Numbered from the stretch's first letter, positions 1 through 10,346 are shown. The stretch: 55,478 bases of DNA from Prochlorococcus sp. AG-347-L19 (GCA_003278895.1 QCCO01000005.1:1-55478); one strand, 5' to 3'. Program-made: numbers and translations. Notes: a model not told the origin generated them from the sequence alone.

Positions 1-1339
1 AGGGGTTTTAAAACATGGATTGGTTCCAGTATTATGCGGTTCAGCTTTTAAGAATAAAGGTGTTCAACTTGTACTAGATGCTGTAGTTGATTACTTGCCA
101 GCTCCAGTTGATGTGAAACCAATTCAAGGTGTTCTACCGAGTGGTAAAGAAGATATTAGACCTTCAGATGATAATGCTCCTTTCAGTGCATTAGCTTTCA
201 AAGTAATGTCAGATCCCTATGGAAAATTAACTTTTGTAAGAATGTATTCGGGTGTTCTTTCAAAAGGAAGTTATGTAATGAATTCCACTAAGGATGCTAA
301 AGAGAGAATTTCTAGATTAGTAATCCTTAAAGCTGATGAAAGAGAGGAGGTTGATGAATTGAGGGCTGGGGATTTAGGAGCTGTTTTAGGTCTTAAAAAC
401 ACAACAACTGGCGACACTTTATGTAACACAGAAGATCCAATAGTTTTGGAGACATTGTTTATCCCTGAACCAGTTATCTCAGTGGCTGTTGAGCCAAAAA
501 CTAAAGGTGATATGGAAAAATTATCAAAAGCTTTAACCGCTTTGTCTGAAGAGGATCCAACCTTTAGGGTAAGCACAGATCCTGAGACTAATCAGACTGT
601 CATAGCAGGTATGGGTGAGTTGCACTTAGAAATCCTTGTTGACAGAATGTTAAGGGAATTTAAAGTTGAAGCAAATATAGGAGCTCCTCAGGTCTCATAC
701 AGAGAGACCATTAGGTCTAGCTCCAAAGGTGAAGGTAAATATGCAAGACAGACTGGAGGAAAAGGTCAATATGGTCACGTTATTATTGAAATGGAACCTG
801 CTGAAGTTGGTAAAGGTTTTGAATTTGTAAATAAAATTGTTGGCGGGGCTGTACCAAAAGAGTATATTGGTCCTGCATCTAATGGAATGAAAGAAACCTG
901 TGAATCTGGTGTTCTTGCCGGTTATCCACTCATTGATGTAAAAGTAACACTAGTCGATGGTTCATTCCACGATGTAGACTCATCTGAAATGGCCTTCAAA
1001 ATTGCAGGTTCCATGGCTTTCAAAGACGGGGTTAAAAAATGCAATCCTGTCCTTTTAGAGCCTATGATGAAAGTTGAGGTCGAAAGTCCTGACGACTTTC
1101 TTGGATCTGTAATTGGTGATCTCTCTTCTAGAAGAGGTCAAGTAGAAGGACAATCTGTTGATGATGGATTGTCTAAGGTACAGGCCAAAGTGCCCTTAGC
1201 CGAAATGTTCGGTTATGCCACTCAACTCCGATCAATGACTCAAGGTCGGGGTATATTTTCAATGGAGTTCGCAAATTATGAGGAAGTTCCTCGTAATGTT
1301 GCTGAAGCTATCATTTCCAAGAATCAGGGCAACTCCTGA
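1..1339 (+). CDS. fusA: Elongation factor G, 3' part (5' end outside window)
   Basis: EF-G is the GTPase that moves tRNAs and mRNA through the ribosome after peptide bond formation. The frame is open to the window edge, so about 446 C-terminal residues of a protein that is usually near 690 are visible. The GTP-binding loops lie outside the window. What is seen is the end of the G domain ([15 protein letters not shown]), domain II, and domains III to V, including GGKGQYGHV and SRRGQVEG, both typical of EF-G. The apparent start at base 20 is an internal TTG codon. tufA follows after 45 bp, the usual cyanobacterial str operon order. No terminator is seen in the gap. Confidence 0.97.
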   Translation, partial: GVLKHGLVPVLCGSAFKNKGVQLVLDAVVDYLPAPVDVKPIQGVLPSGKEDIRPSDDNAPFSALAFKVMSDPYGKLTFVRMYSGVLSKGSYVMNSTKDAKERISRLVILKADEREEVDELRAGDLGAVLGLKNTTTGDTLCNTEDPIVLETLFIPEPVISVAVEPKTKGDMEKLSKALTALSEEDPTFRVSTDPETNQTVIAGMGELHLEILVDRMLREFKVEANIGAPQVSYRETIRSSSKGEGKYARQTGGKGQYGHVIIEMEPAEVGKGFEFVNKIVGGAVPKEYIGPASNGMKETCESGVLAGYPLIDVKVTLVDGSFHDVDSSEMAFKIAGSMAFKDGVKKCNPVLLEPMMKVEVESPDDFLGSVIGDLSSRRGQVEGQSVDDGLSKVQAKVPLAEMFGYATQLRSMTQGRGIFSMEFANYEEVPRNVAEAIISKNQGNS

Positions 1340-1384
1340 TCTCTAAACTAAAACACTATTAAACCCTCGATTCTTTAATTCAAA

Positions 1385-2584
1385 ATGGCTCGCGAGAAGT
1401 TCGAAAGGAACAAACCACATGTCAACATAGGTACTATTGGCCATGTTGATCATGGAAAAACAACATTAACTGCTGCTATTACAAATGTATTAGCAAAAAA
1501 AGGTCAAGCACAAGCTCAAGACTATGGAGACATTGATGGTGCTCCTGAAGAAAGAGAGCGTGGCATTACCATTAATACAGCTCACGTTGAATACGAAACT
1601 GAAGGCAGACATTATGCTCATGTCGACTGCCCAGGACATGCTGATTATGTGAAAAACATGATCACAGGGGCAGCTCAGATGGACGGAGCCATTTTAGTTT
1701 GCGCTGCTACTGATGGTCCTATGGCTCAAACAAAAGAGCATATTCTTTTAGCAAAACAGGTTGGAGTTCCTGCTCTTGTAGTTGCTCTTAACAAGTGCGA
1801 TATGGTCGATGATGAAGAAATTATTGAACTTGTAGAAATGGAAATCAGAGAACTATTAGATAGTTATGATTTCCCAGGAGATGATATTCCTATCGTTCAA
1901 GTTTCTGGTTTAAAAGCTCTCGAAGGCGATTCAACTTGGGAATCAAAGATTGAAGAATTAATGAAAGCAGTTGATGCTAGCATTCCTGAACCAGAAAGAG
2001 AAGTTGATAAACCATTCTTGATGGCAGTTGAAGATGTTTTCTCAATTACTGGTAGAGGTACTGTTGCCACTGGAAGAATTGAGAGAGGTAAAGTTAAGGT
2101 TGGAGAAGAAGTCGAAATAGTCGGAATAAGAGACACAAGAGTAACAACTGTTACTGGAGTTGAAATGTTCCGAAAACTTCTTGATGAAGGTATGGCTGGC
2201 GATAATGTTGGTTTACTTTTACGTGGTGTCCAGAAAGAAGATATTGAGAGAGGAATGGTATTAGTTAAGAAAGGATCTATAACCCCTCATACTCAGTTCG
2301 AAGGTGAAGTTTACGTTCTTAAAAAAGAAGAGGGCGGAAGACATACTCCATTCTTTGCAGGATATAGACCTCAGTTCTACATCAGAACAACTGATGTGAC
2401 AGGTCAAATAACCGCATTTACCTCCGATGACGGCTCTAATGTTGAAATGGTTATGCCTGGTGACAGAATTAAGATGACTGGAGAATTAATTTGTCCAGTA
2501 GCTATAGAGCAAGGTATGAGATTCGCAATCCGTGAAGGTGGACGTACTATCGGTGCTGGAGTTGTTTCTAAAATCCTCAAATAA
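1385..2584 (+). CDS. tufA: Elongation factor Tu
   Basis: EF-Tu carries aminoacyl-tRNA to the ribosome as a ternary complex with GTP. The 399-residue length is normal for bacteria. The G domain shows the P-loop GHVDHGKT near residues 19-26, RERGITI in switch I, DCPGH near 81-85 and NKCD near 136-139. Domains II and III follow, ending in [14 protein letters not shown]. The ATG start gives the standard N-terminus [16 protein letters not shown]. The gene sits between fusA and rpsJ in the str operon. A strong hairpin lies 53 bp downstream, so expression relative to rpsJ may be set there. Confidence 0.99.
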   Translation: MAREKFERNKPHVNIGTIGHVDHGKTTLTAAITNVLAKKGQAQAQDYGDIDGAPEERERGITINTAHVEYETEGRHYAHVDCPGHADYVKNMITGAAQMDGAILVCAATDGPMAQTKEHILLAKQVGVPALVVALNKCDMVDDEEIIELVEMEIRELLDSYDFPGDDIPIVQVSGLKALEGDSTWESKIEELMKAVDASIPEPEREVDKPFLMAVEDVFSITGRGTVATGRIERGKVKVGEEVEIVGIRDTRVTTVTGVEMFRKLLDEGMAGDNVGLLLRGVQKEDIERGMVLVKKGSITPHTQFEGEVYVLKKEEGGRHTPFFAGYRPQFYIRTTDVTGQITAFTSDDGSNVEMVMPGDRIKMTGELICPVAIEQGMRFAIREGGRTIGAGVVSKILK

Positions 2585-2637
2585 TATATTAAATTTTAGA
2601 AATTTAACCTCAATCATTTAGTATGGGTAAAGGATAA

Positions 2638-2658
2638 GGGTCATTTGAACAATGACCC
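2638..2658 (+). promoter_or_regulatory. Hairpin between tufA and rpsJ
   Basis: A perfect 8-bp inverted repeat, GGGTCATT and AATGACCC, flanks a 5-base loop (TGAAC). It lies 53 bp after the tufA stop and 23 bp before the rpsJ start. No T-run follows, so it does not look like a classical intrinsic terminator. It could be an mRNA processing or stability element, or it could limit translation or readthrough into rpsJ. The repeat is seen directly; the role is inferred. Confidence 0.55.
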
Positions 2659-2681
2659 TCCACTTGACGTTATTTGAAACT

Positions 2682-3002
2682 ATGACTGCATCAATTGCAC
2701 AACAAAAAATAAGAATAAGACTGAAAGCATTTGATAGGAGAATGCTTGATTTATCTTGTGACAAAATAATCCAAACTGCCGATACTACTTCTGCCTCAGC
2801 AATAGGACCAATACCTTTACCTACAAAAAGGAAGATTTATTGTGTCCTTAGATCACCACATGTTGATAAAGATTCTAGAGAGCATTTTGAAACAAGAACA
2901 CATCGAAGAATAATAGATATCTATAGCCCTTCTGCAAAAACTATTGATGCTTTAATGAAACTAGATCTCCCTAGCGGTGTAGATATAGAAGTTAAACTTT
3001 AA
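2682..3002 (+). CDS. rpsJ: 30S ribosomal protein S10
   Basis: S10 is a small-subunit ribosomal protein, also known in bacteria as NusE, the NusB partner in antitermination. I chose the ATG at 2682, giving 106 residues starting [18 protein letters not shown]. An in-frame ATG at 2652 would add ten residues, but it lies in the 3' arm of a hairpin and the extra residues are not S10-like. The family signature is visible in [20 protein letters not shown] and in the [13 protein letters not shown] segment. In cyanobacteria rpsJ commonly closes the str operon, as here. Confidence 0.97.
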   Translation: MTASIAQQKIRIRLKAFDRRMLDLSCDKIIQTADTTSASAIGPIPLPTKRKIYCVLRSPHVDKDSREHFETRTHRRIIDIYSPSAKTIDALMKLDLPSGVDIEVKL

Positions 3003-3058
3003 CAAATCCCGAAACAGCTTTAAATTGATTAATATAAAAAAAATGAAGTGAGGTTTAT

Positions 3059-3715
3059 ATGGGAGAACTCTCAGTAAGGGAATTACCTTTATTTCCTTTG
3101 CCAGAGGTGGTTCTTTTTCCTCAAGAAGTATTGCCTTTACATATTTTTGAATCGAGATATAGGATTATGCTCCAATCTGTTCTTGAGAATGATTCTATGT
3201 TTGGGGTTATTAAGTGGGACCCAACAACTAAAAGTATGGCCAACATTGGATGTTGCGCACAAATTATAAAACATCAAACTGCAGAGGATGGGAGAAGTAA
3301 TATTATCACTCTCGGCCAACAAAGATTTCAAGTCTTGGAAATAACTCGTTCAACACCATTTTGTTCGGCGATGGTTAGTTGGATTAGTGATGAGAATATT
3401 GACGACTTTCAAAAATTAGACTCCCTAAAAGATTCAGTAAAAGAAGCACTTAGTGATGTTATTAATTTAACGGGTAAATTGACTAATTCTAAGAAGAATT
3501 TACCTGATAAATTACCTGATAACCCCATGGATTTATCATTTTGGATAGGAGCTCATTTGGGCGGTCCTGTTGCAGAGGAACAGCAAAGACTTCTTGAGGA
3601 GAGAAATACATTTACCCGTTTGCAAAGAGAATTTGAAATGCTTGATCACACAAGAAAACAACTTGCAGCAAGAACAGTATTGAAAGAGAGTTTTCCTGAT
3701 ATAAAAGATAATTAA
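3059..3715 (+). CDS. LON N-terminal-domain protein
   Basis: This 218-residue protein is the substrate-binding N-terminal domain of Lon protease standing alone. It has no ATPase or protease domain. The typical opening is visible at residues 8-38 (ELPLFPLPEVVLFPQEVLPL, then HIFESRYRIML). The C-terminal part (about 180-210) is charged and probably helical. Such proteins are widespread in cyanobacteria and their function is not settled; a role in protein binding or quality control is inferred from the domain only. The stop codon abuts the ATG of the next gene, so the two are probably co-transcribed. Confidence 0.8.
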   Translation: MGELSVRELPLFPLPEVVLFPQEVLPLHIFESRYRIMLQSVLENDSMFGVIKWDPTTKSMANIGCCAQIIKHQTAEDGRSNIITLGQQRFQVLEITRSTPFCSAMVSWISDENIDDFQKLDSLKDSVKEALSDVINLTGKLTNSKKNLPDKLPDNPMDLSFWIGAHLGGPVAEEQQRLLEERNTFTRLQREFEMLDHTRKQLAARTVLKESFPDIKDN

Positions 3716-4651
3716 ATGTTTGAATTATTATTTCCTTTTTGTTTAATAGTTTTATTCTTTATAGTCCTAGCTATAGTTTGGAGAAATAATGCTAGAAAAT
3801 ATATTTCTTCCGGGACAGTAGCTTCCGCATATGATGCTTGGACCCAAGATAAATTACTTGAGAGATTATGGGGAGAACATATACATTTGGGTTTTTATCC
3901 CCTAGAAAAAAAAAATATTGATTTTAGAAAGGCTAAAGTTCAGTTTGTTCATGAATTAGTCAAATGGAGTGGTTTAGATAAACTACCGCAGGGATCTAGA
4001 ATACTAGATGTAGGTTGCGGAATAGGGGGAAGCTCTAGAATTCTTGCGGAATATTATGGGTTTAATGTCACGGGCATCACAATTAGTCCGGCCCAAGTTA
4101 AAAGAGCAAGAGAACTTACTCCTAATCGGCTAAATTGTGATTTCCAAGTTATGGATGCTTTGGATTTGAAGTTTGAAGATGGATCATTTGATGCCGTCTG
4201 GAGTGTTGAGGCTGGTGCACACATGAATGATAAAACTAGATTTGCAGATGAAATGATGAGAACTCTAAGACCTGGAGGGTATTTTGCATTGGCCGATTGG
4301 AACTCAAGAGACCTCAAGGCATATCCCCCATCATTTTTTGAAAAGTTAGTTCTTAAACAATTACTTGAACAATGGGTACATCCAAATTTTATTAGCATTA
4401 ACGAATTCAGTAATATTCTTAGAAATAATGAAAATAGTTCAGGAAGAGTTATTTCCGAAAATTGGAATTCTTATACAAATCCTTCATGGTATGACTCCAT
4501 TTTTGAAGGCATTCGAAGGCCCTTTGTAATTTTGTCACTTGGTCCATTTGCCCTAGTTAAGTCCATTAGAGAGATTCCAACAATACTTCTAATGAACTGG
4601 GCATTTAAAAAAGGTTTAATGGAGTTTGGAGTTTATAAATGTAGAGGATAA
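3716..4651 (+). CDS. MPBQ/MSBQ methyltransferase (plastoquinone and tocopherol synthesis)
   Basis: This SAM-dependent enzyme is predicted to methylate 2-methyl-6-phytyl- or solanesyl-benzoquinol on the way to tocopherol and plastoquinone. Residues 1-22 form a hydrophobic membrane anchor. Motif I, LDVGCGIGGSSR, is near residues 97-108. The segment WGEHIHLGFY near 52-61, SVEAGAHM, and the tail REIPTILLMNWAF match, from memory, Synechocystis Sll0418, the characterised cyanobacterial enzyme. They match the tocopherol gamma-methyltransferase less well. The 311-residue length fits. The start codon directly follows the preceding stop, and the gene ends 1 bp from the convergent pheA. Confidence 0.85.
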   Translation: MFELLFPFCLIVLFFIVLAIVWRNNARKYISSGTVASAYDAWTQDKLLERLWGEHIHLGFYPLEKKNIDFRKAKVQFVHELVKWSGLDKLPQGSRILDVGCGIGGSSRILAEYYGFNVTGITISPAQVKRARELTPNRLNCDFQVMDALDLKFEDGSFDAVWSVEAGAHMNDKTRFADEMMRTLRPGGYFALADWNSRDLKAYPPSFFEKLVLKQLLEQWVHPNFISINEFSNILRNNENSSGRVISENWNSYTNPSWYDSIFEGIRRPFVILSLGPFALVKSIREIPTILLMNWAFKKGLMEFGVYKCRG

Positions 4652-4652
4652 A

Positions 4653-5498
4653 TTAATCTAGTTCAACATTTTCAGAAAAATAATTTCCAAAATCTACAAA
4701 ATTTTTGCAAAGTGGTTCCAGCTTGTTTTTTAATTTAAGAAAATTCTTAATATTATTTTGATTATTGATTTCTAAATCAACATATATTATGTATTCGCCT
4801 AATTCCCTTTTTGAAGGTCTCGATTCAATTTTACTCATATTAAATCCAAAATCGGCAATGTAATTTATAGCTTTAAGCAATGCACCAGGTTGATTAGAAA
4901 TTAATGAGAAGGCAAAACTGGCAATATTAGCTAAATTTGAATTTGATTCCTTGCTCAATAAAACAAATCTAGTGCAATTACCTGGAACATCATTAATAGG
5001 AAAGGCTAGTTCTTTCAGTCCTTCGATTTGAATTAATGATTTTGAACCGATAGCAGCTCTGAATTTACTACCCTTGACCATATTGACAGCTTCTGATGTT
5101 GAATTTGTTGGGAGAGGAATTGCATGTGGAAGATTCTCAGATAACCATTCTGAACATTGAGCTAATGCTTGAGGATGCGATAATACTTCTGAAATGTTTG
5201 AAAGTTCTCCATCACTAATTAATGCATGTTTTATAGGCAAAACAACTGCTTTATTTATAAAAATCTCAGGAAATTTCCAAAGTGCATCTAGGGTAGCTGT
5301 AACTCCTCCTTCTACAGAATTTTCAATAGGGACTACAGCAGCATCACAATTGTTATACGCTATTGATTTAATGACCGAATGTAACCCATTACATGGTACA
5401 AATATAGGTGTCTGAAAATTGGCAAGCTTTGATAATATATGGGCTGCTTTTTCTGCGTATGTTCCTTGAGGACCTAAATATGCAACTTGTTTGCGCAT
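4653..5498 (-). CDS. pheA: Prephenate dehydratase
   Basis: This enzyme converts prephenate to phenylpyruvate, the committed step to phenylalanine. The 281-residue protein is the stand-alone dehydratase with no fused chorismate mutase. The N-terminus VAYLGPQGTYAEKAA, the VVPIENSVEGGV segment and the catalytic-region motif NCTRFVLLS are clear. A C-terminal ACT regulatory domain is shown by GALLKAINYIADFGFN and ESRPSK, so feedback inhibition by phenylalanine is likely. It is divergent from the DUF1997 gene across 53 bp and convergent with the quinone methyltransferase. Confidence 0.95.
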   Translation of the reverse strand: MRKQVAYLGPQGTYAEKAAHILSKLANFQTPIFVPCNGLHSVIKSIAYNNCDAAVVPIENSVEGGVTATLDALWKFPEIFINKAVVLPIKHALISDGELSNISEVLSHPQALAQCSEWLSENLPHAIPLPTNSTSEAVNMVKGSKFRAAIGSKSLIQIEGLKELAFPINDVPGNCTRFVLLSKESNSNLANIASFAFSLISNQPGALLKAINYIADFGFNMSKIESRPSKRELGEYIIYVDLEINNQNNIKNFLKLKNKLEPLCKNFVDFGNYFSENVELD

Positions 5499-5551
5499 GA
5501 TTAATCGTAAAAAAAAAAAGAAATCAATTAAGCATTGGAGGACTATAGAAA

Positions 5552-6070
5552 ATGTTATTGTCTTTTGATGCTAAACAGAAACTTAAACTTTCTGTAACAC
5601 GTAATAAAGAATATCTTTCTAAATATCTTTTGGAAGAAGAAAGAGTTGTTGGAGCAATGCTTGACTCCAAAAAATTAGTACCAGAAGGAGAAGGTAGATA
5701 TAAGTATACAGTAACAAGTTTTAAGGTTTTTCAATTAGATATTAACCCTGTTGTTTCAATTGCGGTAGAAAATAAAGATGGAATTTTAAAAATGAGTGCC
5801 CTTGAAAGTAAGTTGGATGGTTTGGGGATGATAGATGATTTTAATCTTATTTTGAAAGCTAATTTGGAAGCAACTGATATTGGCTTAGAAGGTGAGGCGC
5901 TTCTTGGGGTATCTGTAAGTCAACCCCCTCTACTGAAACTGGTACCGAGGAAGATTTTGGAATCTACTGGTCATTCGGTTTTAAATGGGATTCTGTTGGG
6001 CATAAAGTCACGGGTTCAACAACAGCTAGTAAAAGATTTTTTAGCTTGGTGTGAATTAAATAAGATTTGA
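5552..6070 (+). CDS. DUF1997-family protein
   Basis: This 172-residue soluble protein has no signal peptide or membrane segment. The mix of short beta-strand-like stretches and the general sequence match the DUF1997 family, which is found mainly in cyanobacteria and plastids and has no established function. The C-terminus (about 120-165) looks helical, with [17 protein letters not shown]. The last 15 bases overlap the 3' end of rnhB on the other strand. The family call is from recognition by eye. Confidence 0.7.
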   Translation: MLLSFDAKQKLKLSVTRNKEYLSKYLLEEERVVGAMLDSKKLVPEGEGRYKYTVTSFKVFQLDINPVVSIAVENKDGILKMSALESKLDGLGMIDDFNLILKANLEATDIGLEGEALLGVSVSQPPLLKLVPRKILESTGHSVLNGILLGIKSRVQQQLVKDFLAWCELNKI

Positions 6071-6637
6071 TTTTTTTAAAAAACTTTTCCTATGAAGTTT
6101 AGTTATTCCATTTTTTTTGATTAAAGCAAGATGATCTCTGGTTCCATAACCTTTATTCTTAAATATCAAATATCCTGAGTATTTTTTTTCTAACCTCTCC
6201 ATTAGATTATCGCGAGAAACTTTGGCAACTATGCTTGCTGAAGCTATCGAGATAAACTTTGAATCTCCTGATACTATGTTTTTCTGAATTCCGTTCCATG
6301 GCCTTAATAATAAAGGGCCATCAATTATTAATTCAGATGGCTTTTCTTTTAATTTTTTTAAAGCTCTTATCATTGAAAGTTCTGTCGCAACTCTGATACC
6401 TAACTTATCTATTTCTCTGGCAGAAGATTGCCCAATTCCATAATCTGAAGAGAGTAATAAAATTTTTGTTAAAAGTAATTTTCTTTTTTTGGGAGTTAGT
6501 TTCTTACTATCTGTTACGCCAAATTGTTTTAAGGTAAATTTATTTTTTTCAGTTAAAACTACAGCTGCTGCAAAAACTGGACCAAAAATAGCTCCCCTTC
6601 CAACTTCATCTATTCCAACTTCTGATACTTTATTCAA
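6056..6637 (-). CDS. rnhB: Ribonuclease HII
   Basis: RNase HII cuts the RNA strand of RNA-DNA hybrids and removes single misincorporated ribonucleotides. The catalytic opening [14 protein letters not shown] is at residues 8-21 and holds the first Asp-Glu pair. A further acidic residue is in IIDGPLLL near residue 100, and [14 protein letters not shown] is the conserved later block. The length of 193 is normal. The start overlaps the end of rne by 8 bp, so the two are probably translated from one transcript. The 3' end overlaps the convergent DUF1997 gene by 15 bp. Confidence 0.96.
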   Translation of the reverse strand: MNKVSEVGIDEVGRGAIFGPVFAAAVVLTEKNKFTLKQFGVTDSKKLTPKKRKLLLTKILLLSSDYGIGQSSAREIDKLGIRVATELSMIRALKKLKEKPSELIIDGPLLLRPWNGIQKNIVSGDSKFISIASASIVAKVSRDNLMERLEKKYSGYLIFKNKGYGTRDHLALIKKNGITKLHRKSFLKKSNLI

Positions 6638-8456
6638 TGCTTGCTGAAGATCTTCTTCTTCTTTTTCTTGAATTGTTTAGCTCATCTGTAAGTTCAATTT
6701 CATCCTTTTTATCTGTTAATACAACTTCATTATTTTCATTAGTCATGATTGTTAATTTCTCTTTAGAATTTGTATCTGCTTCAATTTTAATTTGAATCTT
6801 TTCTTCTTCTGATTTTGAGATTTTTTTTATTGGTTTTGCTTTTGTTTTTTTATTATTAATGGGTTTTTTCATTTCTTTATTACTATCTTTTAAACGCACA
6901 AAATTATTGCTGGTGAGATATTCTTTACCTAACTTTATAAGTGGATTAATTCCTAATTGACTGAAAACAATTTTTTCTTCATTAGTAAGATCAACTGTTA
7001 TTATGTTTTTTTCTTTTGAATTTGATTGGTTCAAATTATCATTATCAATTTCTTTATCTTTTTTATTAGAAGAATTCTCTTTACTTAGGTCTTTGGGGTT
7101 AATAAATTCCTGGTCAATTGTTTTTTCCTGCTCATCAGTTGATTGAGAAGTATCTGTATCAAAATATTTTAGATTGTTTGATTGATTAGATTTATTTGCA
7201 ACATTTTTAATTTTTATGTTAGAAATTTCGTTATTTAATATATTTTCTACATGTCCTGTACCATCGCATGCGGAACATTTTTTGCCGAATAATTCGTATA
7301 TATTTTGACCTTGTCTTTTTCTGGTTAACTCTACTAATCCTAATTCAGTAAGCTGAGCTATCTGAGGCCTAGCAGAATCATCTTTTATTGCTGAGGTAAA
7401 ATGCTCAAGTAACTGAAATTGATCTCTTCTAGATTCCATATCTATAAAATCTACTACTATAACTCCACCAATATTTCTTAATTTCATTTGCCTTGAGATT
7501 TCAACTGCTGCTTCACAGTTTGTCCACAAAACGGTTTGTCTCGAGTTTGCGGATCTTGTAAATGATCCAGAGTTTACATCGATTACTGTTAAAGCTTCAG
7601 TAGGTTCGATAATGATATAGCCTCCCGAAGGAAGATCTACTCTCGGCTGGAGAGCTCTTTGAATTGTTTTCTTAATTTCGTACTTTTCGAAAATATGTTG
7701 GTTTAAACTGTTATCGTGAAATTCAACATCTATATCAGATTCATAATTTATTAAAAAATCTTTTGCCCTTGCAACTGAAAATTTATTATCTATGATTAAA
7801 CTTTTAGTTGATTCTTTAATATGATCTCTCAAGATCTTAAGAGAGAAATCATCATCTCTTTTTACTAAATTTGGCGGATTAGAAGCCTCAGAAACTTTTA
7901 ATACATTTTCCCATTGTTGAATTAAATTTTCTAAATCTTCAATTAGAAGTTCTTCTTTTATCTTTTCAGCCTCTGTTCTAAATAATAAGCCTGTGCTAGG
8001 TGGTTTTATTAAAACTCCAAGAGCCTTCAAACGGCTTCTTTCTGTTTCTGTATTAATTTTTCTTGAAATATTTACTCCTTGGCCATATGGCTGTAGTATC
8101 AGGTATTTTCCGGGAATTGAAATACTTCCGGTTAGTCTAGGCCCTTTAGATCCTGTGGGTTCCTTTATTACCTGTACTAGAACTTTTTGTTTTGGTTCTA
8201 GTAATTCAGTTATTCCAAATGCCCCTTTTTTTAGTCTTAGTGGACCTAAATCTGAGACATGGATAAATCCATTTTTCTCACTTTCACCAATATTTATAAA
8301 AGCGGCATCAATGCCAGGGAGAACATTTTCAACTGTTCCTAAAAAAATATCGCCAATTTGATATTGACCTTGTGCGACGATTAATTCATCAACTCGATCA
8401 TCTGTGAGTAGTGCTGCTATTCGAGCCTGCTCAGCGATGATAATTTGCTGAGACAT
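6630..8456 (-). CDS. rne: Ribonuclease E/G
   Basis: RNase E is the main endonuclease of bacterial mRNA decay and RNA processing. The 608-residue form is the short cyanobacterial type. An S1 domain lies near residues 35-105 ([20 protein letters not shown]). Catalytic aspartates are expected in VIDVNSGS and VVDFIDME. The zinc-link cysteines are in CSACDGTGH near residue 400. Residues 420-590 are Lys/Asn/Glu-rich and low in complexity. The tail ends [12 protein letters not shown]; in cyanobacteria a basic tail of this kind has been reported to bind polynucleotide phosphorylase. The leader region upstream holds a striking inverted repeat (separate entry). rnhB overlaps the 3' end. Confidence 0.97.
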   Translation of the reverse strand: MSQQIIIAEQARIAALLTDDRVDELIVAQGQYQIGDIFLGTVENVLPGIDAAFINIGESEKNGFIHVSDLGPLRLKKGAFGITELLEPKQKVLVQVIKEPTGSKGPRLTGSISIPGKYLILQPYGQGVNISRKINTETERSRLKALGVLIKPPSTGLLFRTEAEKIKEELLIEDLENLIQQWENVLKVSEASNPPNLVKRDDDFSLKILRDHIKESTKSLIIDNKFSVARAKDFLINYESDIDVEFHDNSLNQHIFEKYEIKKTIQRALQPRVDLPSGGYIIIEPTEALTVIDVNSGSFTRSANSRQTVLWTNCEAAVEISRQMKLRNIGGVIVVDFIDMESRRDQFQLLEHFTSAIKDDSARPQIAQLTELGLVELTRKRQGQNIYELFGKKCSACDGTGHVENILNNEISNIKIKNVANKSNQSNNLKYFDTDTSQSTDEQEKTIDQEFINPKDLSKENSSNKKDKEIDNDNLNQSNSKEKNIITVDLTNEEKIVFSQLGINPLIKLGKEYLTSNNFVRLKDSNKEMKKPINNKKTKAKPIKKISKSEEEKIQIKIEADTNSKEKLTIMTNENNEVVLTDKKDEIELTDELNNSRKRRRRSSASIE

Positions 8457-8754
8457 ATATTTGATTCTGAATGATTTGGATTTTGAAAATCGTCTAAATG
8501 AATGGATTAAATTTTATCTTTTAATAAAGCAATTTTTTTTAGCTATAAATATTTACTTTTTAAAAATTAATAAAGTTAATAGTGATTGAATTCTACTATT
8601 TATAAAGCTTTAAACGATTTTCAAAATAATTGAAATTGATTTCAAAGCTATGATTATCTCTTAAATTAATCATAACTAAAATTATTTTAACATTTAATCA
8701 CCACTAAAGCACGTTAATACATTATTCTAATATTGGTGAAATTTTTTATCTAAA
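8457..8754. other. Divergent rne/dapL intergenic region, 298 bp
   Basis: No convincing ORF or known RNA is seen in this very A+T-rich stretch, which must hold the promoters of rne (minus) and dapL (plus). Its main structure is the inverted repeat described separately. A second, weaker pairing joins AGCTATAAAT (8541-8550) with ATTTATAAAGCT (8598-8609), which would nest just inside that repeat. The region could therefore form a folded rne leader RNA. I could not place a promoter with confidence. Confidence 0.5.
8480..8627 (-). repeat. Long-range inverted repeat in the rne leader
   Basis: The 19-base arm at 8480-8498 (ATTTTGAAAATCGTCTAAA) and the arm at 8609-8627 (TTTAAACGATTTTCAAAAT) are reverse complements at 18 of 19 positions, 110 bp apart. 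The nearer arm lies 24-42 bases before the rne start codon. In a long rne transcript the arms could pair and enclose a folded loop. Each arm core, ATTTTGAAAAT, is also nearly palindromic, so a pair of protein-binding sites is an alternative. Confidence 0.6.
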
Positions 8755-9981
8755 GTGGTTCAAGTAAACGAAAATTATTTAAAACTCAAAGCAGGCTATT
8801 TATTTCCAGAAATTGCTAAAAGGGTAAAAATATATTCTCAATTAAATAGTAGTGCTGAAATTATCAAGCTTGGTATAGGAGATGTTACAGAACCATTACC
8901 TAAAGCATGCTTAGTGGCTATGGGTAAAGCTTTAGATGAAATGGGAACAACAGAAGGTTTCAGAGGTTATGGACCAGAACAAGGTTATTCTTGGCTGAGA
9001 GAAAAAATATCTGAGCATGATTTTATTTCGAGAGGCTGTCAAATTTCACCCGAAGAAATCTTTGTTTCTGATGGTTCAAAATGCGATAGTAGCAATATTT
9101 TAGATATTCTTGGCAAAAATAATTCAATTGCTGTAACAGATCCTGTCTACCCAGTTTATGTAGATAGTAACGTTATGACAGGCAGAACTGGTGATTCTCT
9201 TGAAAATGGTACTTATCAAGGATTGACATATCTTGCAATAAACGAGGGGAATAACTTTCTGCCAGAACTACCTGAAAAAAAAGTTGATATTTTATATCTT
9301 TGTTTCCCAAATAATCCGACTGGAGCAACGATTAACAAAGCAGACTTGAAGAAGTGGGTTGACTATGCTCTTCAAAACAAATCCTTAATACTTTTTGATG
9401 CAGCTTATGAAGCATTTATTCAAGATGATGATATTCCACATTCAATATATGAGATTGAGGGAGCAAAGGATTGCGCGATTGAATTTAGATCTTTTTCAAA
9501 GAATGCAGGGTTCACTGGAGTTAGATGTGCTTTTACAGTAATACCTAAAAATCTCAAAGGTTTGAGCTCAACAAATGAAGAAATAGAGTTATGGTCTCTT
9601 TGGAATAGGCGACAATCTACAAAGTTTAATGGAGTAAGTTATGTGGTTCAGAAAGGAGCGGAGGCCGTTTATTCTCTTGAAGGGAAGCAACAGGTGAGAG
9701 GTTTAATTGATTTTTATATGGAAAATGCGAAAATTATGAAAAATAAACTTCAGAATTCAGGATATAAAGTTTACGGTGGGGACAATGCTCCTTATATTTG
9801 GATTAAAGTTCCAGATCAAATGACATCTTGGGACTTTTTTGATTTCCTTCTCCAAAAAGTTAGTGTAGTGGGAACGCCCGGGAGCGGATTTGGATTAGCA
9901 GGAGAGGGTTATTTTCGTTTATCAGCATTCAACTCTCGATCAAATGTCCTTGATGCAATGGAAAGAATAATTAATATATAA
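8755..9981 (+). CDS. dapL: LL-diaminopimelate aminotransferase
   Basis: DapL makes LL-diaminopimelate from tetrahydrodipicolinate in one step, serving lysine and peptidoglycan synthesis; it is the route used by cyanobacteria and plants. The 408-residue protein is a fold-type I PLP aminotransferase. [18 protein letters not shown] and the PLP-lysine motif [12 protein letters not shown] near residue 250 are clear. The end motif FRLSAFNSR is typical. The start is GTG at 8755, giving [20 protein letters not shown]; no in-frame ATG fits better. clpS follows after 32 bp. Confidence 0.96.
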   Translation: MVQVNENYLKLKAGYLFPEIAKRVKIYSQLNSSAEIIKLGIGDVTEPLPKACLVAMGKALDEMGTTEGFRGYGPEQGYSWLREKISEHDFISRGCQISPEEIFVSDGSKCDSSNILDILGKNNSIAVTDPVYPVYVDSNVMTGRTGDSLENGTYQGLTYLAINEGNNFLPELPEKKVDILYLCFPNNPTGATINKADLKKWVDYALQNKSLILFDAAYEAFIQDDDIPHSIYEIEGAKDCAIEFRSFSKNAGFTGVRCAFTVIPKNLKGLSSTNEEIELWSLWNRRQSTKFNGVSYVVQKGAEAVYSLEGKQQVRGLIDFYMENAKIMKNKLQNSGYKVYGGDNAPYIWIKVPDQMTSWDFFDFLLQKVSVVGTPGSGFGLAGEGYFRLSAFNSRSNVLDAMERIINI

Positions 9982-10013
9982 TTGTTAGTACAATCTAAAC
10001 TCAAATAAATTTA

Positions 10014-10331
10014 ATGCTATCTATAAAGTTAGAACAAAGTGTAAATAATAATTCAGCAGTGATTGAAAAGAAACCTGCTGAATTAAAAAATAAATCTCCA
10101 AAATATAAGGTTTTACTTCATAATGACCCAGTTAATTCTATGGAGTATGTCACTATTTCACTGCGAGAAGTTGTGCCGCAATTAAGCGAACAAGATGCTA
10201 TTGCCATAATGCTTGAAGCACACAATACTGGTGTGGGGTTAGTAATTGTTTGTGATTTAGAGCCAGCAGAATTTTACTCAGAATCATTAAAATCTAAAGG
10301 AATTTCTAGTTCAATTGAGAAAGAGGATTAA
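10014..10331 (+). CDS. clpS: ATP-dependent Clp protease adaptor ClpS
   Basis: ClpS delivers proteins with destabilising N-terminal residues to the ClpAP or ClpCP protease. The core at residues 31-90 shows YKVLLHNDPVNSMEYV, with the N-degron-binding loop NDP, then IMLEAHNTGVGLVIVCDLE. The first 28 residues are a variable, probably flexible arm, as in the family. The length of 105 is normal. The gene is downstream of dapL on the same strand and ends 15 bp before the convergent radical SAM gene. Cyanobacteria often have two ClpS forms; which one this is was not decided. Confidence 0.93.
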   Translation: MLSIKLEQSVNNNSAVIEKKPAELKNKSPKYKVLLHNDPVNSMEYVTISLREVVPQLSEQDAIAIMLEAHNTGVGLVIVCDLEPAEFYSESLKSKGISSSIEKED

Positions 10332-10346
10332 TAACTATTGAATTCA

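Noticed and set aside
2652..2681. Ten-residue N-terminal extension of S10
   Set aside because: It starts inside the 3' arm of a hairpin and does not resemble S10; the ATG at 2682 gives the standard length.
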